Notes under the pieces: generated by a model
The model's input: the letters and a program-made list of their open reading frames with translations, nothing else
Told to the model about the DNA's origin: nothing
Database searches by the model: none
Translations under genes and position numbers: made by a program
Assembly (NCBI GenBank): GCA_020723805.1
Contig: DYID01000003.1
Location: 1 to 64,000 of the forward strand
Length of the DNA stretch: 64,000 bases
From: Anaerolinea sp.
GTDB taxonomy: Bacteria > Chloroflexota > Anaerolineae > Anaerolineales > Villigracilaceae
Direction: 5' to 3'
Shown: in pieces, positions 55,984-63,888 of the stretch
How the letters are laid out: every line of letters starts with the position of its first letter
Numbering within the stretch: the first letter of the stretch is position 1

Positions 55984-57333
55984 ATGGCATGGGAACGTAA
56001 AATCATGCGAACCGTCCGCGTTCGCAACGAACACAAACTCGGCACGCTGGCGCGTCTGATGACGGCAATCTCCAGCCTGGGAGCGAGCGTCGGCACCATC
56101 GAACTCATCAACGAGACCGCCCAATCCGTCGTGCGCGACATCACCGTCTATGCCGATGACGCCGAACACATGGACAAGGTCATCGAGGCGATGCGCGCCA
56201 ACGAAGGGACGCGCGTGCTTGCCGTCCGCGATGAAGTGCTCGAATTGCACCAAAAAGGGAAGATCGCCATCCGCTCGCGCTTCCCGATTGACTCGATTGC
56301 CACCCTGCGCCGCGTCTATACGCCCGGCGTTGCGGAAGTGTGCCTGAAGATTGCAGACGACCCGGCGCTGGCGCGGCTTTATACGAGCGTCAGTCACATG
56401 GTTGCCATCGTCACCGACGGCACGGCAGTGCTGGGACTGGGCGACATCGGTCCGCTGGCGAGTATGCCGGTCATGGAAGGCAAAGCCATGCTGATGGAAA
56501 CGCTGGTGGGTTTATCCGGCGTGCCGATTTTACTGAACACCCGTGACACCGATGAAATCGTGCGCACCGTCGCCGCCATTGCCCCGACCTTCGGCGCGAT
56601 TCAACTGGAAGACATCTCCGCGCCGCGCTGCTTCGAGGTGGAAGAAAGGCTGCAGGCGCTGCTCGACATCCCCGTCATGCACGATGACCAGCATGGCACG
56701 GCGGTGGTCAGCACGGCGGCGCTCATGACCGCCGCCAAACGCGCCGGCGTGGACGTTCGCAAGGCGAAGATCGGTCAAATCGGCTTGGGCGCGGCAGGGA
56801 ACGCCATCGGAAAGATGCTGATGGGGCTGACGGGGAATCCTGTGTTCGGGGCGGATCTAAACGAGGATGCAGTGAGGCGGTTCGTAGAGGCGGGCGGCAA
56901 AGCCTCCAGCCTGAAGGAAATCATGGCGGAGTGCGATATCGTCCTCGCCACTACCGGCGCGCCGAATCTCATCAAGCCGGAGATGGTTCGCCGCGGGCAA
57001 ATCATTTTCGCGCTCTCCAACCCCAATCCCGAAATTGACCCGGAAGCGGCGCTGGCGCAGGGCGCGGTGTTTGCGGCGGACGGCAAGTCGGTGAACAATG
57101 TGCTGGGCTTCCCCGGCATCTTTCGCGGCGCAGTGGATGCCAACGCACCGCGCATCACGCACGAAATGCTGATTGCGGCGATGGAAGTGCTGGTGCGCAT
57201 GACCCCGGCCGGCGAGCTGCTCCCCAACCCGCTCGACAAGAACGTCCATCATGAGGTTGCCCGCGCCGTGGCGAAGACCGCCATCAAACAGGGCATCGCC
57301 CGCGCCGACTATATCCCCTACGCAGAGGGATGA
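55984..57333 (+). CDS. Malic enzyme with N-terminal ACT domain
   Basis: Decarboxylates malate to pyruvate, reducing NAD(P). The 449-residue product begins with an ACT-type regulatory domain (about 6-82), followed by the malic core: Y112 in VYTPGVAE, LGLGDIGPLA, GKAMLME with the catalytic lysine, the metal-site DDQHGTA (about 237-243) and the dinucleotide fold IGLGAAGNAIGKM (about 262-274). ACT fusions bind amino acids or similar effectors, so allosteric control is likely. AAAAGGA lies nine bases ahead of the ATG. Followed by a strong hairpin. Confidence 0.95.
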   Translation: MAWERKIMRTVRVRNEHKLGTLARLMTAISSLGASVGTIELINETAQSVVRDITVYADDAEHMDKVIEAMRANEGTRVLAVRDEVLELHQKGKIAIRSRFPIDSIATLRRVYTPGVAEVCLKIADDPALARLYTSVSHMVAIVTDGTAVLGLGDIGPLASMPVMEGKAMLMETLVGLSGVPILLNTRDTDEIVRTVAAIAPTFGAIQLEDISAPRCFEVEERLQALLDIPVMHDDQHGTAVVSTAALMTAAKRAGVDVRKAKIGQIGLGAAGNAIGKMLMGLTGNPVFGADLNEDAVRRFVEAGGKASSLKEIMAECDIVLATTGAPNLIKPEMVRRGQIIFALSNPNPEIDPEAALAQGAVFAADGKSVNNVLGFPGIFRGAVDANAPRITHEMLIAAMEVLVRMTPAGELLPNPLDKNVHHEVARAVAKTAIKQGIARADYIPYAEG

Positions 57334-57372
57334 TTTCGAATATTCGCCATCCCCGGCAGCGAGCGCTTCAAT

Positions 57373-57404
57373 CACAGACCGCCGTCTTCCAACGGCGGTC
57401 TGTG
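57373..57404. terminator. Terminator-like hairpin after the malic enzyme gene
   Basis: Perfect 13-base arms CACAGACCGCCGT (57373-57385) and ACGGCGGTCTGTG (57392-57404), followed by TGTTTC. It lies between converging genes. Confidence 0.7.
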
Positions 57405-57445
57405 TGTTTCAGGCATTGTCGAAGCCTTTGGGCGCAATCGCAGGG

Positions 57446-58675
57446 CTACACTTTTTCGCTGATCAATTCCCTCAATGTCATGCCCAGCCGCGTGATGCCT
57501 TCGCGGATGGTATCGGGCGAGGAATACGAGAAGTTGATGCGCATCGTGTTCTTCCCGCCGCCGTTGGGATGGAACGCCTCGCCCGGGACGAACGCCACCT
57601 TCTTCTCGATGGCGCGTTTCAACACCTCGGCAGAGTCCATACCTTCGGGCAAAATGCCCCACAGGAACATGCCCCCCTGCGGCTTGGTCCAGCGCACGCC
57701 GTCGGGGAACATCTCCTCCATCATTTCGATCATCACATCGCGGCGTTCCTTGTAGGTAGCGCGGATGACCTTGACATGCTCGTCGAGGAAGCCGCCCTTC
57801 GCCACCTCATACGCCACATACTGATTGAACGAGGAGGTGTGCAGGTCGGCGGCTTGCTTGGTCATCACCAGTTTGCGAATCACCTCCGGCGGCGCAATCA
57901 CCCACGCCAAGCGCAGACCGGGCGCCAGCAGTTTGGAGAACGTGCTCAGGTAAATGACGTTGCCGCTGTAGTGCGAGCCGTTCGGACCGCGGTATTCGCT
58001 GTCCAGCATCACCACCGAGGGGATGTGATCCCCTTCATAGCGCAACTGCCCGTAGGGATCGTCCTCGACGATGGGCACGCCGTACTTGTCGGCGAGTTCC
58101 ACCAGTTTCTTGCGCCGTTCGAGGGTCAGGGTGGAACCGCTCGGGTTCTGGAAGTTCGGGAGGACGTAGATGAATTTCGGTCCGATGCGCAGCGCCGCCT
58201 CCAGTTCGTCCACGATCATGCCATTTTCATCCGAGCGGACCGGGATGTACTGTGCGCCGTAGGCGTTCCATGCCTGCAACGCGCCGAGGTAGGTGGGCGA
58301 TTCGACCACGATGTAATCGCCGCGGTTGATGAACAGCCTCCCGATGAAATCCAGCGCCTGCTGCGAACCAGACGTAATCATAATATTGTCGGCGGTGACC
58401 GCTACGCTGTAGCGCGCCGTGTGCCGGGCGATCATCTCGCGCAGGGGACGGTAGCCTTCGGTGGTGCTGTATTGCAAAGCCTGTGGACCAAAATGCTCCA
58501 GCACATAATTGCACGCCTGGCGGAATTCCTTCACCGGGAAGACCTCCGGCGCCGGCAAGCCGCCTGCGAACGAGATAATATCGGGCTGTTCGGTCAGTTT
58601 CAGCAATTCGCGGATGACCGAACTCCCCATTTTTTGTGTACGATGAGCATAGCGATATTCCCAGGGTGTCTGCAT
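57446..58675 (-). CDS. PLP-dependent aminotransferase (class I/II, AAA-like)
   Basis: Fold type I aminotransferase of 409 residues, of the subgroup with 2-aminoadipate and multi-substrate aminotransferases. Typical segments: ISFAGGLPAPEVFP (about 30-43), LQYSTTEGYRPLREMIA, ITSGSQQALDFIGR, and the PLP lysine in YLSTFSKLLAPGLRLAWVI (about 234-252). The ATG at 58675 has AAGGAG six bases upstream and lies at the conserved start. It is preceded by a leader of about 120 bases with a strong intrinsic terminator, so expression may be attenuated. The substrate is not certain. Confidence 0.9.
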   Translation of the reverse strand: MQTPWEYRYAHRTQKMGSSVIRELLKLTEQPDIISFAGGLPAPEVFPVKEFRQACNYVLEHFGPQALQYSTTEGYRPLREMIARHTARYSVAVTADNIMITSGSQQALDFIGRLFINRGDYIVVESPTYLGALQAWNAYGAQYIPVRSDENGMIVDELEAALRIGPKFIYVLPNFQNPSGSTLTLERRKKLVELADKYGVPIVEDDPYGQLRYEGDHIPSVVMLDSEYRGPNGSHYSGNVIYLSTFSKLLAPGLRLAWVIAPPEVIRKLVMTKQAADLHTSSFNQYVAYEVAKGGFLDEHVKVIRATYKERRDVMIEMMEEMFPDGVRWTKPQGGMFLWGILPEGMDSAEVLKRAIEKKVAFVPGEAFHPNGGGKNTMRINFSYSSPDTIREGITRLGMTLRELISEKV

Positions 58676-58707
58676 ATCGGCTCCTTTTGAAAATAATGTG
58701 CAGAGAT

Positions 58708-58747
58708 AAAAAAAGCCTGGCAGGTACACTTCCACACCTGTCAGGCT
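58708..58747 (-). terminator. Terminator in the aminotransferase leader (possible attenuator)
   Basis: On the minus strand, AGCCTG/CAGGCT and CAGGT/ACCTG arms form a long stem with one mismatch, followed by TTTTTTT (complement of 58708-58714). It stands 32 bases ahead of the start codon, inside the predicted leader, and no minus-strand gene lies upstream that it could terminate. A further palindrome TTCTTGCAAGAA near 58757-58768 may take part in an alternative fold. Confidence 0.65.
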
Positions 58748-58812
58748 GACTGACTCCTTCTTGCAAGAACGTCTAGGAGGATGAGAGCCAGATTCCGTAT
58801 CATGGCGGATTT

Positions 58813-58841
58813 ATCTTACACTATTTTCAGCCCCCTTGCAA
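58813..58841 (-). promoter_or_regulatory. Putative promoter of the aminotransferase leader
   Basis: On the minus strand: TTGCAA (58836-58841), 17-base spacer, TAAGAT (58813-58818). It would give a leader of about 125 bases including the terminator. Confidence 0.4.
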
Positions 58842-58858
58842 TTGCCAACCGTCACATT

Positions 58859-58908
58859 CTCCTCTTTCTTCTTTCCTCTTTCTTCTTTCCCCTTTCCTCC
58901 CTTATAAT
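58859..58908 (+). promoter_or_regulatory. Pyrimidine tract and -10 box before the lipoprotein gene
   Basis: A CTTT/CTTC tract (58859-58900), like that at 661-718, ends in TATAAT (58903-58908). The TTG start at 58936 would lie about 20 bases beyond the transcription start. Confidence 0.4.
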
Positions 58909-58935
58909 CCCCGTCTCGAACCAATGGAGGTACCC

Positions 58936-59322
58936 TTGCGAAAAACCATCCTGCTTTTCACCCTTATTCTGGCTGGCATCCTTCTCGCCGCCTGCGCCTC
59001 GAAAACAGACGCGCCCGCCCAGGCGGTCCAAAACTACCTCAACGCCCTCGTCAACAAGGAAGCCGACAAACTCCCCGCCCTCGTCTGCGGCGACTGGGAG
59101 GAGGACGCCCTCATCGAACTCGACTCCTTCCAGGCAGTCACGGCGCGCCTCGAGGATGTCTCCTGCTCCCAAACCGGCACCGACGGCGACACCGTCCTCG
59201 TCCTTTGCACCGGCAGCATCGTCGCCACCTACAACAACGAAGACCAAAAACTCGACCTCTCCGTCCGCACCTATCAGGTCATCCAGCAGGGCGGCGACTG
59301 GCTCGTATGCGGCACGCGCTGA
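58936..59322 (+). CDS. Small predicted lipoprotein
   Basis: A 128-residue exported lipoprotein with a signal peptide and lipobox (LLAAC). The mature part has four cysteines and an alpha/beta pattern like NTF2-type or DUF-type lipoproteins: QAVQNYLNALVNKEADKLPALVC. It resembles no enzyme. TTG at 58936 is preferred because GGAGG lies five bases ahead, whereas the in-frame ATG at 58924 would contain this ribosome binding site in its own codons. It is the first gene of the surface locus and overlaps the small membrane peptide gene by 16 bases. Confidence 0.75.
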   Translation: MRKTILLFTLILAGILLAACASKTDAPAQAVQNYLNALVNKEADKLPALVCGDWEEDALIELDSFQAVTARLEDVSCSQTGTDGDTVLVLCTGSIVATYNNEDQKLDLSVRTYQVIQQGGDWLVCGTR

Positions 59323-59435
59323 AACGAATTTTCACGCCCGAAAACACTTGGGCGCTTCTGCTCTTCCTCATCGTCGTCGCGCTGATTATTTTCACCACCG
59401 ACGACAGTCCCCAGTGGATTTATCAGGGCTTCTAA
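59307..59435 (+). CDS. 42-residue single-pass membrane protein
   Basis: A short gene that is easy to miss. Basic N-terminus (MRHALKRIF), one strongly hydrophobic helix (about 15-31, WALLLFLIVVALIIF) and a short acidic outer end (TTDDSPQWIYQGF). It overlaps the preceding lipoprotein gene by 16 bases, and its stop codon is followed immediately by the ATG of the MBOAT gene. That packing argues for a real gene, perhaps a partner of the acyltransferase as small membrane proteins in other polysaccharide-modifying systems. No homologue is known to me. Confidence 0.6.
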   Translation: MRHALKRIFTPENTWALLLFLIVVALIIFTTDDSPQWIYQGF

Positions 59436-60860
59436 ATGGGACTGACCCAAATCGCCGCATCCATCCTGACCTCGATCCTGGTCGGCGCACTGACGCACGG
59501 CTCCTGGCGGACGTATTCCCTGCTCGCGCTCAGCGCCCTGGCGGTGTATTGGTTTCAGCCTGCCCTGCCTTTGCGCTCCTTCGACTTCTGGCTTCCCTCG
59601 CTCACGCTTGCACTGGTGACGCTCACCTGGTTCGTCACCTCCCCGCCCGGCGCATGGAAGACGCGGCACAACCTCGCCGGCTTGCTCATCATCGGCGGGG
59701 TCGTCACGTTCGTGGAACTCTCCCGTTACATTTTCCCTGAGCCGCTCCTTACGGGAACGACCCCGCCTCCCTTTCCTCACTACATCGTCTTCCTCGCCAT
59801 CCTCATCTTCTTTACTGCGCTATTCACCTTCATCAATCGCCACACCCTTTTTCCACTTTCCACTCTCCTGCTTATCACTCTTTTACTCTCCATCCTCATC
59901 ATCCTCAAATCCCCGGCGCTCTCCCTGCAAGCCAGCATCTTCTTCCGCACGCTGACCGACCGTCCCACCGCCACCGCCTCCGCCCTCGACCTGCGCTGGC
60001 TCGGCATCTCCTACATTGCCTTCCGCCTCATCCACGTCCTGCGCGATAAACAGACCGGTCGCCTCCCCGAACTCTCCCTGCCCGAATTTGCCGCCTACGT
60101 CATCTTCTTCCCGTCGCTTGCCGCCGGTCCCATTGACCGCGCCGAACGCTTCGCCAAAGACCTCCGCGCTGACTTTACCCTCACACAGAATGAAACGCTC
60201 TCGGCGGGACAGCGGATTATCGTCGGGCTGTTCAAAAAATTCGTCGTTGCCGATGCGCTGGCGTTGATTGCCCTGAACGACACGCTGGCGGCGCAAGTCC
60301 ATGCCGCAGGCTGGATGTGGATCCACCTCTACGCCTACACCTTCCAAATCTACTTCGACTTCAGCGGCTACACCGATATTGCCATCGGCATCGCGCGGCT
60401 CGTTGGCGTCAGGCTTCCCGAAAACTTCCTCGCCCCCTACACCAAACCCAACCTGACCCAATTCTGGAACGCGTGGCACATGACCCTCACCCAGTGGATT
60501 CGCGCCTACTTCTTCAACCCCTTCAATCGCTGGATTCGCGGATACAAATCCCTCCCCGCCTGGGCAATGCTCCTCCTCGGTCAACTCGCCACCATGCTGC
60601 TCATCGGTCTCTGGCACGGCGTCACCTGGAACTTCGTCCTGTGGGGCGCCTGGCATGGACTGGGTCTCTTCCTCCAAAACCGCTGGAGCGACTTTGCCAA
60701 GACGAGAATAGCCGCTGCCGGTCCGCGCCTGCAAAGCGTCCTGCAATTCGGCGGCGTCCTGCTCACCTTTCACTTCGTCGCGCTGGGATGGGTCTTCTTC
60801 GCGTTGAGCGCACCGCAACTCTCGGCGCAGGTCTTCTCGAAACTCTTCGGGCTCGGATAA
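59436..60860 (+). CDS. MBOAT-family O-acyltransferase (AlgI-like)
   Basis: Membrane-bound acyltransferase of 474 residues with about twelve helices. It belongs to the MBOAT group of AlgI, DltB and PatA: the catalytic histidine is H394 in GLWHGVTWNF, with a second conserved histidine H407 in AWHG. Another mark is YFDFSGYTDIAIGIARLVG (about 306-324) and NFLAPYTKPNLTQFWNAWHMTL. It would move an acyl group across the membrane for O-acetylation of an exported glycan. The gene abuts the small membrane protein upstream and the SGNH-like gene downstream, the normal partners of such systems. Confidence 0.92.
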   Translation: MGLTQIAASILTSILVGALTHGSWRTYSLLALSALAVYWFQPALPLRSFDFWLPSLTLALVTLTWFVTSPPGAWKTRHNLAGLLIIGGVVTFVELSRYIFPEPLLTGTTPPPFPHYIVFLAILIFFTALFTFINRHTLFPLSTLLLITLLLSILIILKSPALSLQASIFFRTLTDRPTATASALDLRWLGISYIAFRLIHVLRDKQTGRLPELSLPEFAAYVIFFPSLAAGPIDRAERFAKDLRADFTLTQNETLSAGQRIIVGLFKKFVVADALALIALNDTLAAQVHAAGWMWIHLYAYTFQIYFDFSGYTDIAIGIARLVGVRLPENFLAPYTKPNLTQFWNAWHMTLTQWIRAYFFNPFNRWIRGYKSLPAWAMLLLGQLATMLLIGLWHGVTWNFVLWGAWHGLGLFLQNRWSDFAKTRIAAAGPRLQSVLQFGGVLLTFHFVALGWVFFALSAPQLSAQVFSKLFGLG

Positions 60861-61973
60861 ATGGAACAGAAACATCCGTCCATCAACCTCTTCCGCCTTC
60901 TCCTCAAGGCAGGCATTCTGTTTGCCCTGTTCAATTTTGCGTTTGTCTTCGTCAATCTCGAAGCGCTCGGCAGGCTTTCCCTCTACAACCGCCTCTTTCC
61001 CGGACGTGAGCGCTTTCCCTTCGGCGAGACGCGCGCCTCCTACAACCTCAGCCTCTACAACCTCAACGCCATGTTCGCCTCGCACGTTCTGACCGGCGCA
61101 GAAAAATCGTCCGACGAATACCGCGTCCTGCTCATCGGCGATTCATCCGTGTGGGGTACACTGCTCACGCCGGAACAGACCCTCGCCGGTCAACTCAACG
61201 CCCGCGCCCTCGCCGCCTGCGGAAGGACCGTCCGCGCCTACAACCTCGGCTACCCCACCATCTCTCTGACCAAAGACCTAATGCTCCTCGACCAGGCGCT
61301 CGCCTATCAGCCCGATATGGTCATTGTCCTCACCACCCTCGAGGCGTTCCCGCTCGACAAACAGTTCGAATCCCCGCTCGCCGCCAATAACGCCGAACGC
61401 ATCCGCCACTTAATTACCAATTACCAATTACCTCTCGAACCCAATGACCCAGCGTTGATCCACCCCTCGAAACGGGACCAGACCTTCCTGAGTCGGAGGC
61501 GGGCGGTTGCCGACCTCATCCGTCTGCAACTCTATGGGGCGTTGTGGGCATCCACCGGCATAGACCAGGTCTATCCCGAAAACTATGAACGCGCCCAAAC
61601 CGACCTCGATGCCGACCTCGCATATCACGGTCTCACCCAGCCTTCGGAACTGCGCGGCGCGCTGGCGTTGGAAGTCCTCGACGCGCTCATGAACGCCGCC
61701 GATGTCCCCACCCTTTTGGTCAACGAACCGATGCTCGTCAGCAACGGGCAGAACAGCGGCATCCGCTATAATTTTTTCTACCCGCGCTGGGCATACGACG
61801 AATACCGCCGCCTGCTCGCCGAGCGCGCCGCACAAAACGGCTGGAACTACCTCGACCTTTGGAACATCGCGCCGCTGAACGAATTCACCAACAGCGCCAT
61901 TCATCTCACCCCCTCCGGCGAAGCCCTGCTTGCAGACAAACTCGCCGAGGCAATTCCAATGATTTGCAAATAG
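60861..61973 (+). CDS. SGNH-like protein, AlgJ/AlgX-type partner
   Basis: A 370-residue protein with one N-terminal membrane helix (about 13-33) and an exported SGNH-like domain. The nucleophile motif is GDSS (93-96, serine S95), and the histidine is H348 near the C-terminus (NSAIHLTPSGEA); the usual aspartate three residues before the histidine is serine. The partner role, transfer of the acetyl group to glycan after the MBOAT step, is inferred from the AlgI-AlgJ type pairing. In the middle, residues about 184-193 (LITNYQLPLE) derive from an AATTACC repeat. It begins directly after the MBOAT stop codon. Confidence 0.78.
   Translation: MEQKHPSINLFRLLLKAGILFALFNFAFVFVNLEALGRLSLYNRLFPGRERFPFGETRASYNLSLYNLNAMFASHVLTGAEKSSDEYRVLLIGDSSVWGTLLTPEQTLAGQLNARALAACGRTVRAYNLGYPTISLTKDLMLLDQALAYQPDMVIVLTTLEAFPLDKQFESPLAANNAERIRHLITNYQLPLEPNDPALIHPSKRDQTFLSRRRAVADLIRLQLYGALWASTGIDQVYPENYERAQTDLDADLAYHGLTQPSELRGALALEVLDALMNAADVPTLLVNEPMLVSNGQNSGIRYNFFYPRWAYDEYRRLLAERAAQNGWNYLDLWNIAPLNEFTNSAIHLTPSGEALLADKLAEAIPMICK
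61412..61433. repeat. AATTACC repeat inside SGNH gene
   Basis: Three tandem AATTACC units in frame inside the coding region, giving TNYQLP. The same unit is otherwise intergenic (2267, 37336, 38402, 40429). Confidence 0.7.
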
Positions 61974-61976
61974 GAC

Positions 61977-62921
61977 ATGAAAAAAACACTGTTGTTCTAC
62001 ATGCTGGCGGCGGGGTTGTTCTCCGCCTGTTCAACAGCGCAGGCGACAACACCCGCCGCTCTTGAACCCACACAGTCAACACCGCCATCCCCAACAGCCG
62101 CTTTGGTAATTCCATCACCGTCCGCGTCCCCCACCGCAACCTTACCTGCTTTCACGCCTGCACCCGCGCCGACAAGCCCCGACCCTGCGAGTTGGAAAAC
62201 CTGGTCCGTCATCCCAACGCTCAGCCCGCAGATGCTGGATGTGTATGTCAAAGGGCAAAACCTGGGGCGCGATGTGCATGTCGTTTCTGTGGTGGGCGAT
62301 TGCGAAAGTTCCTCCGACTGGTTCTTGAAGGACTTTTCAAAAGACGAACGCTTCTACAAACTCGGTCCATACACAAACCTGCAAAGCACGATTGATCATT
62401 TCAAAGCCTCCCTCGGGTATCGCAGTTACGCCGCCCTCCGCGGCGCGACTGCATCCACTGTGCTCTCGCCCCTCTGGGCTGACCCCCAGGCTTGTGAGAG
62501 CGGCGAAACACCCCTGGCGTGTGAATACCGCCTGCACAACCCAGCCTTTGCCTTCATCGCGCTCGGCACCAACGACATTCATAAGCGCGAACAATTCGAA
62601 CCGCAAATGCGCGAGATTATCGAATACACGCTGGAACAGGGCATCATCCCCATTCTGGTCACGAAAGCCGACAATCTGGAAGGCGATGAAAGCATCAATC
62701 AAAGCATTGCACGTCTCGCAGTGGAGTATCGCGTCCCGGTGTGGAACTTTTGGGCGGCAGTTCAGCCCCTGCCCGGGCACGGGCTTCAAGAAGACGGCGC
62801 TCATCTTACCTTTGCCCCAAACTTCTTCGATGACCCCCAAAACCTCGAAGGCGCCTGGGCAATCCGAAACCTGACTGCCCTGCAGGTCCTGGATGCCATA
62901 CTTGCAGAAGTGCAGGAGTGA
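61977..62921 (+). CDS. SGNH-fold lipoprotein with cysteine at nucleophile position (copy A)
   Basis: Lipoprotein of 314 residues: lipobox C18, long threonine/proline linker (about 20-75), then an SGNH-like domain. Block I reads VVGDCES with C109 where serine is expected; block III is GTND (197-200) with N199; the catalytic dyad is D273 and H276 in EDGAHLTF. A cysteine pair (C173, C182) lies between. Cysteine may act as nucleophile or the enzyme may have lost it; this cannot be decided from sequence. Tandem with a paralogue and directly behind the SGNH-MBOAT genes, so a role on the same acetylated glycan is likely. Confidence 0.75.
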   Translation: MKKTLLFYMLAAGLFSACSTAQATTPAALEPTQSTPPSPTAALVIPSPSASPTATLPAFTPAPAPTSPDPASWKTWSVIPTLSPQMLDVYVKGQNLGRDVHVVSVVGDCESSSDWFLKDFSKDERFYKLGPYTNLQSTIDHFKASLGYRSYAALRGATASTVLSPLWADPQACESGETPLACEYRLHNPAFAFIALGTNDIHKREQFEPQMREIIEYTLEQGIIPILVTKADNLEGDESINQSIARLAVEYRVPVWNFWAAVQPLPGHGLQEDGAHLTFAPNFFDDPQNLEGAWAIRNLTALQVLDAILAEVQE

Positions 62922-62924
62922 ATT

Positions 62925-63887
62925 ATGCAAAGAATGATTCTCATCTCACTGATTTTGACCCTCCTCGCGGCTTGTTCCAGCACAGGGACATCCACTCCAG
63001 CCGCGCCCCTTTCACCGACGGACGCCGCGCTTCAAACCGACCCGACGCCTGCTTCGCTCCAACCAGCCTCCGCCTCCCCGACGGCGCTTCCCGCCACCTC
63101 CACCCCCACACCAACACCCAAACCGCCCCTCGCCAAAGACGCCTGGATGCAAATGCCTGCCGTGCCAAGCGGCGTCAGCGACGCCATGCGCGAAGTGTAC
63201 CGGCGCGGCTTGGAACTGGGCAACGACCCGACCCATTTCTCCGTCATCGGCGATTGCCAAAACGTGTCCTCGTATTTTCTTTCCGTGTTCGATAAACCTG
63301 GAGAATACAGCCTCGGCGAAGAATATGCCTACCTTCAACCCACCATTGACTACTATCAGGGCTCGTTCTCGCGCGTGAGCGTGGCTGTGAAAGGCGGCTT
63401 CAACGCCGCGGCGGTCATCTCCCCCCTGCGCGCCGACCCGACGGTCTGCAACGCCAACGAATCCCCCCTCGATTGCGAACTGCGCCTGTGGCGTCCCTCC
63501 GTCGTCATCGTCAGCATGGAGACGTGGTGGTCGCATAAGCCCGCGCAGGAATACGAAAAGTACATGCGCCGCGTGCTCGACCGCATCATCGAAAGCGGCG
63601 CCGTCCCCATCATCGCCACCAAAGCCGACAACCTCGAAGGCGACCATGCCATCAACGCCGCCATCGCCCAACTCGCCTACGAATACGATATTCCGCTGTG
63701 GAATTTCTGGGCGGCGGTTCAGCCTTTGCCCAATCATGGTCTCAGCCCCGATGGCTTCCACCTCACCTTTGCCCGTAACTTCTTCGATGACCCCGTCCGC
63801 ATGAAGAGCGCCTGGCCCTGGCGCAACCTGACCGCCCTGCAAACGCTGGATGTCGTCCGCAAAGGGTTGACGAAAGGACAGCCGTAG
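62925..63887 (+). CDS. SGNH-fold lipoprotein with cysteine at nucleophile position (copy B)
   Basis: Paralogue of the preceding gene, 320 residues: lipobox C17, linker rich in serine, threonine and proline (about 20-70), then the same domain with VIGDCQN (C111), and D276 and H279 in PDGFHLTF. Block III has lost the GTND motif (VSMETWW instead). The other landmarks, ADPTVC, ATKADNLEGD and NFWAAVQPLP, are shared with copy A. AGGAG lies seven bases ahead of the ATG. Without the asparagine, oxyanion stabilisation would differ, so the copy may bind rather than hydrolyse its ligand. Confidence 0.75.
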   Translation: MQRMILISLILTLLAACSSTGTSTPAAPLSPTDAALQTDPTPASLQPASASPTALPATSTPTPTPKPPLAKDAWMQMPAVPSGVSDAMREVYRRGLELGNDPTHFSVIGDCQNVSSYFLSVFDKPGEYSLGEEYAYLQPTIDYYQGSFSRVSVAVKGGFNAAAVISPLRADPTVCNANESPLDCELRLWRPSVVIVSMETWWSHKPAQEYEKYMRRVLDRIIESGAVPIIATKADNLEGDHAINAAIAQLAYEYDIPLWNFWAAVQPLPNHGLSPDGFHLTFARNFFDDPVRMKSAWPWRNLTALQTLDVVRKGLTKGQP

Positions 63888-63888
63888 A

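Noticed and set aside
58700-58800. T-box riboswitch ahead of the aminotransferase
   Set aside because: The conserved T-box sequence and specifier loop are not recognisable; only a terminator and a short palindrome are seen.
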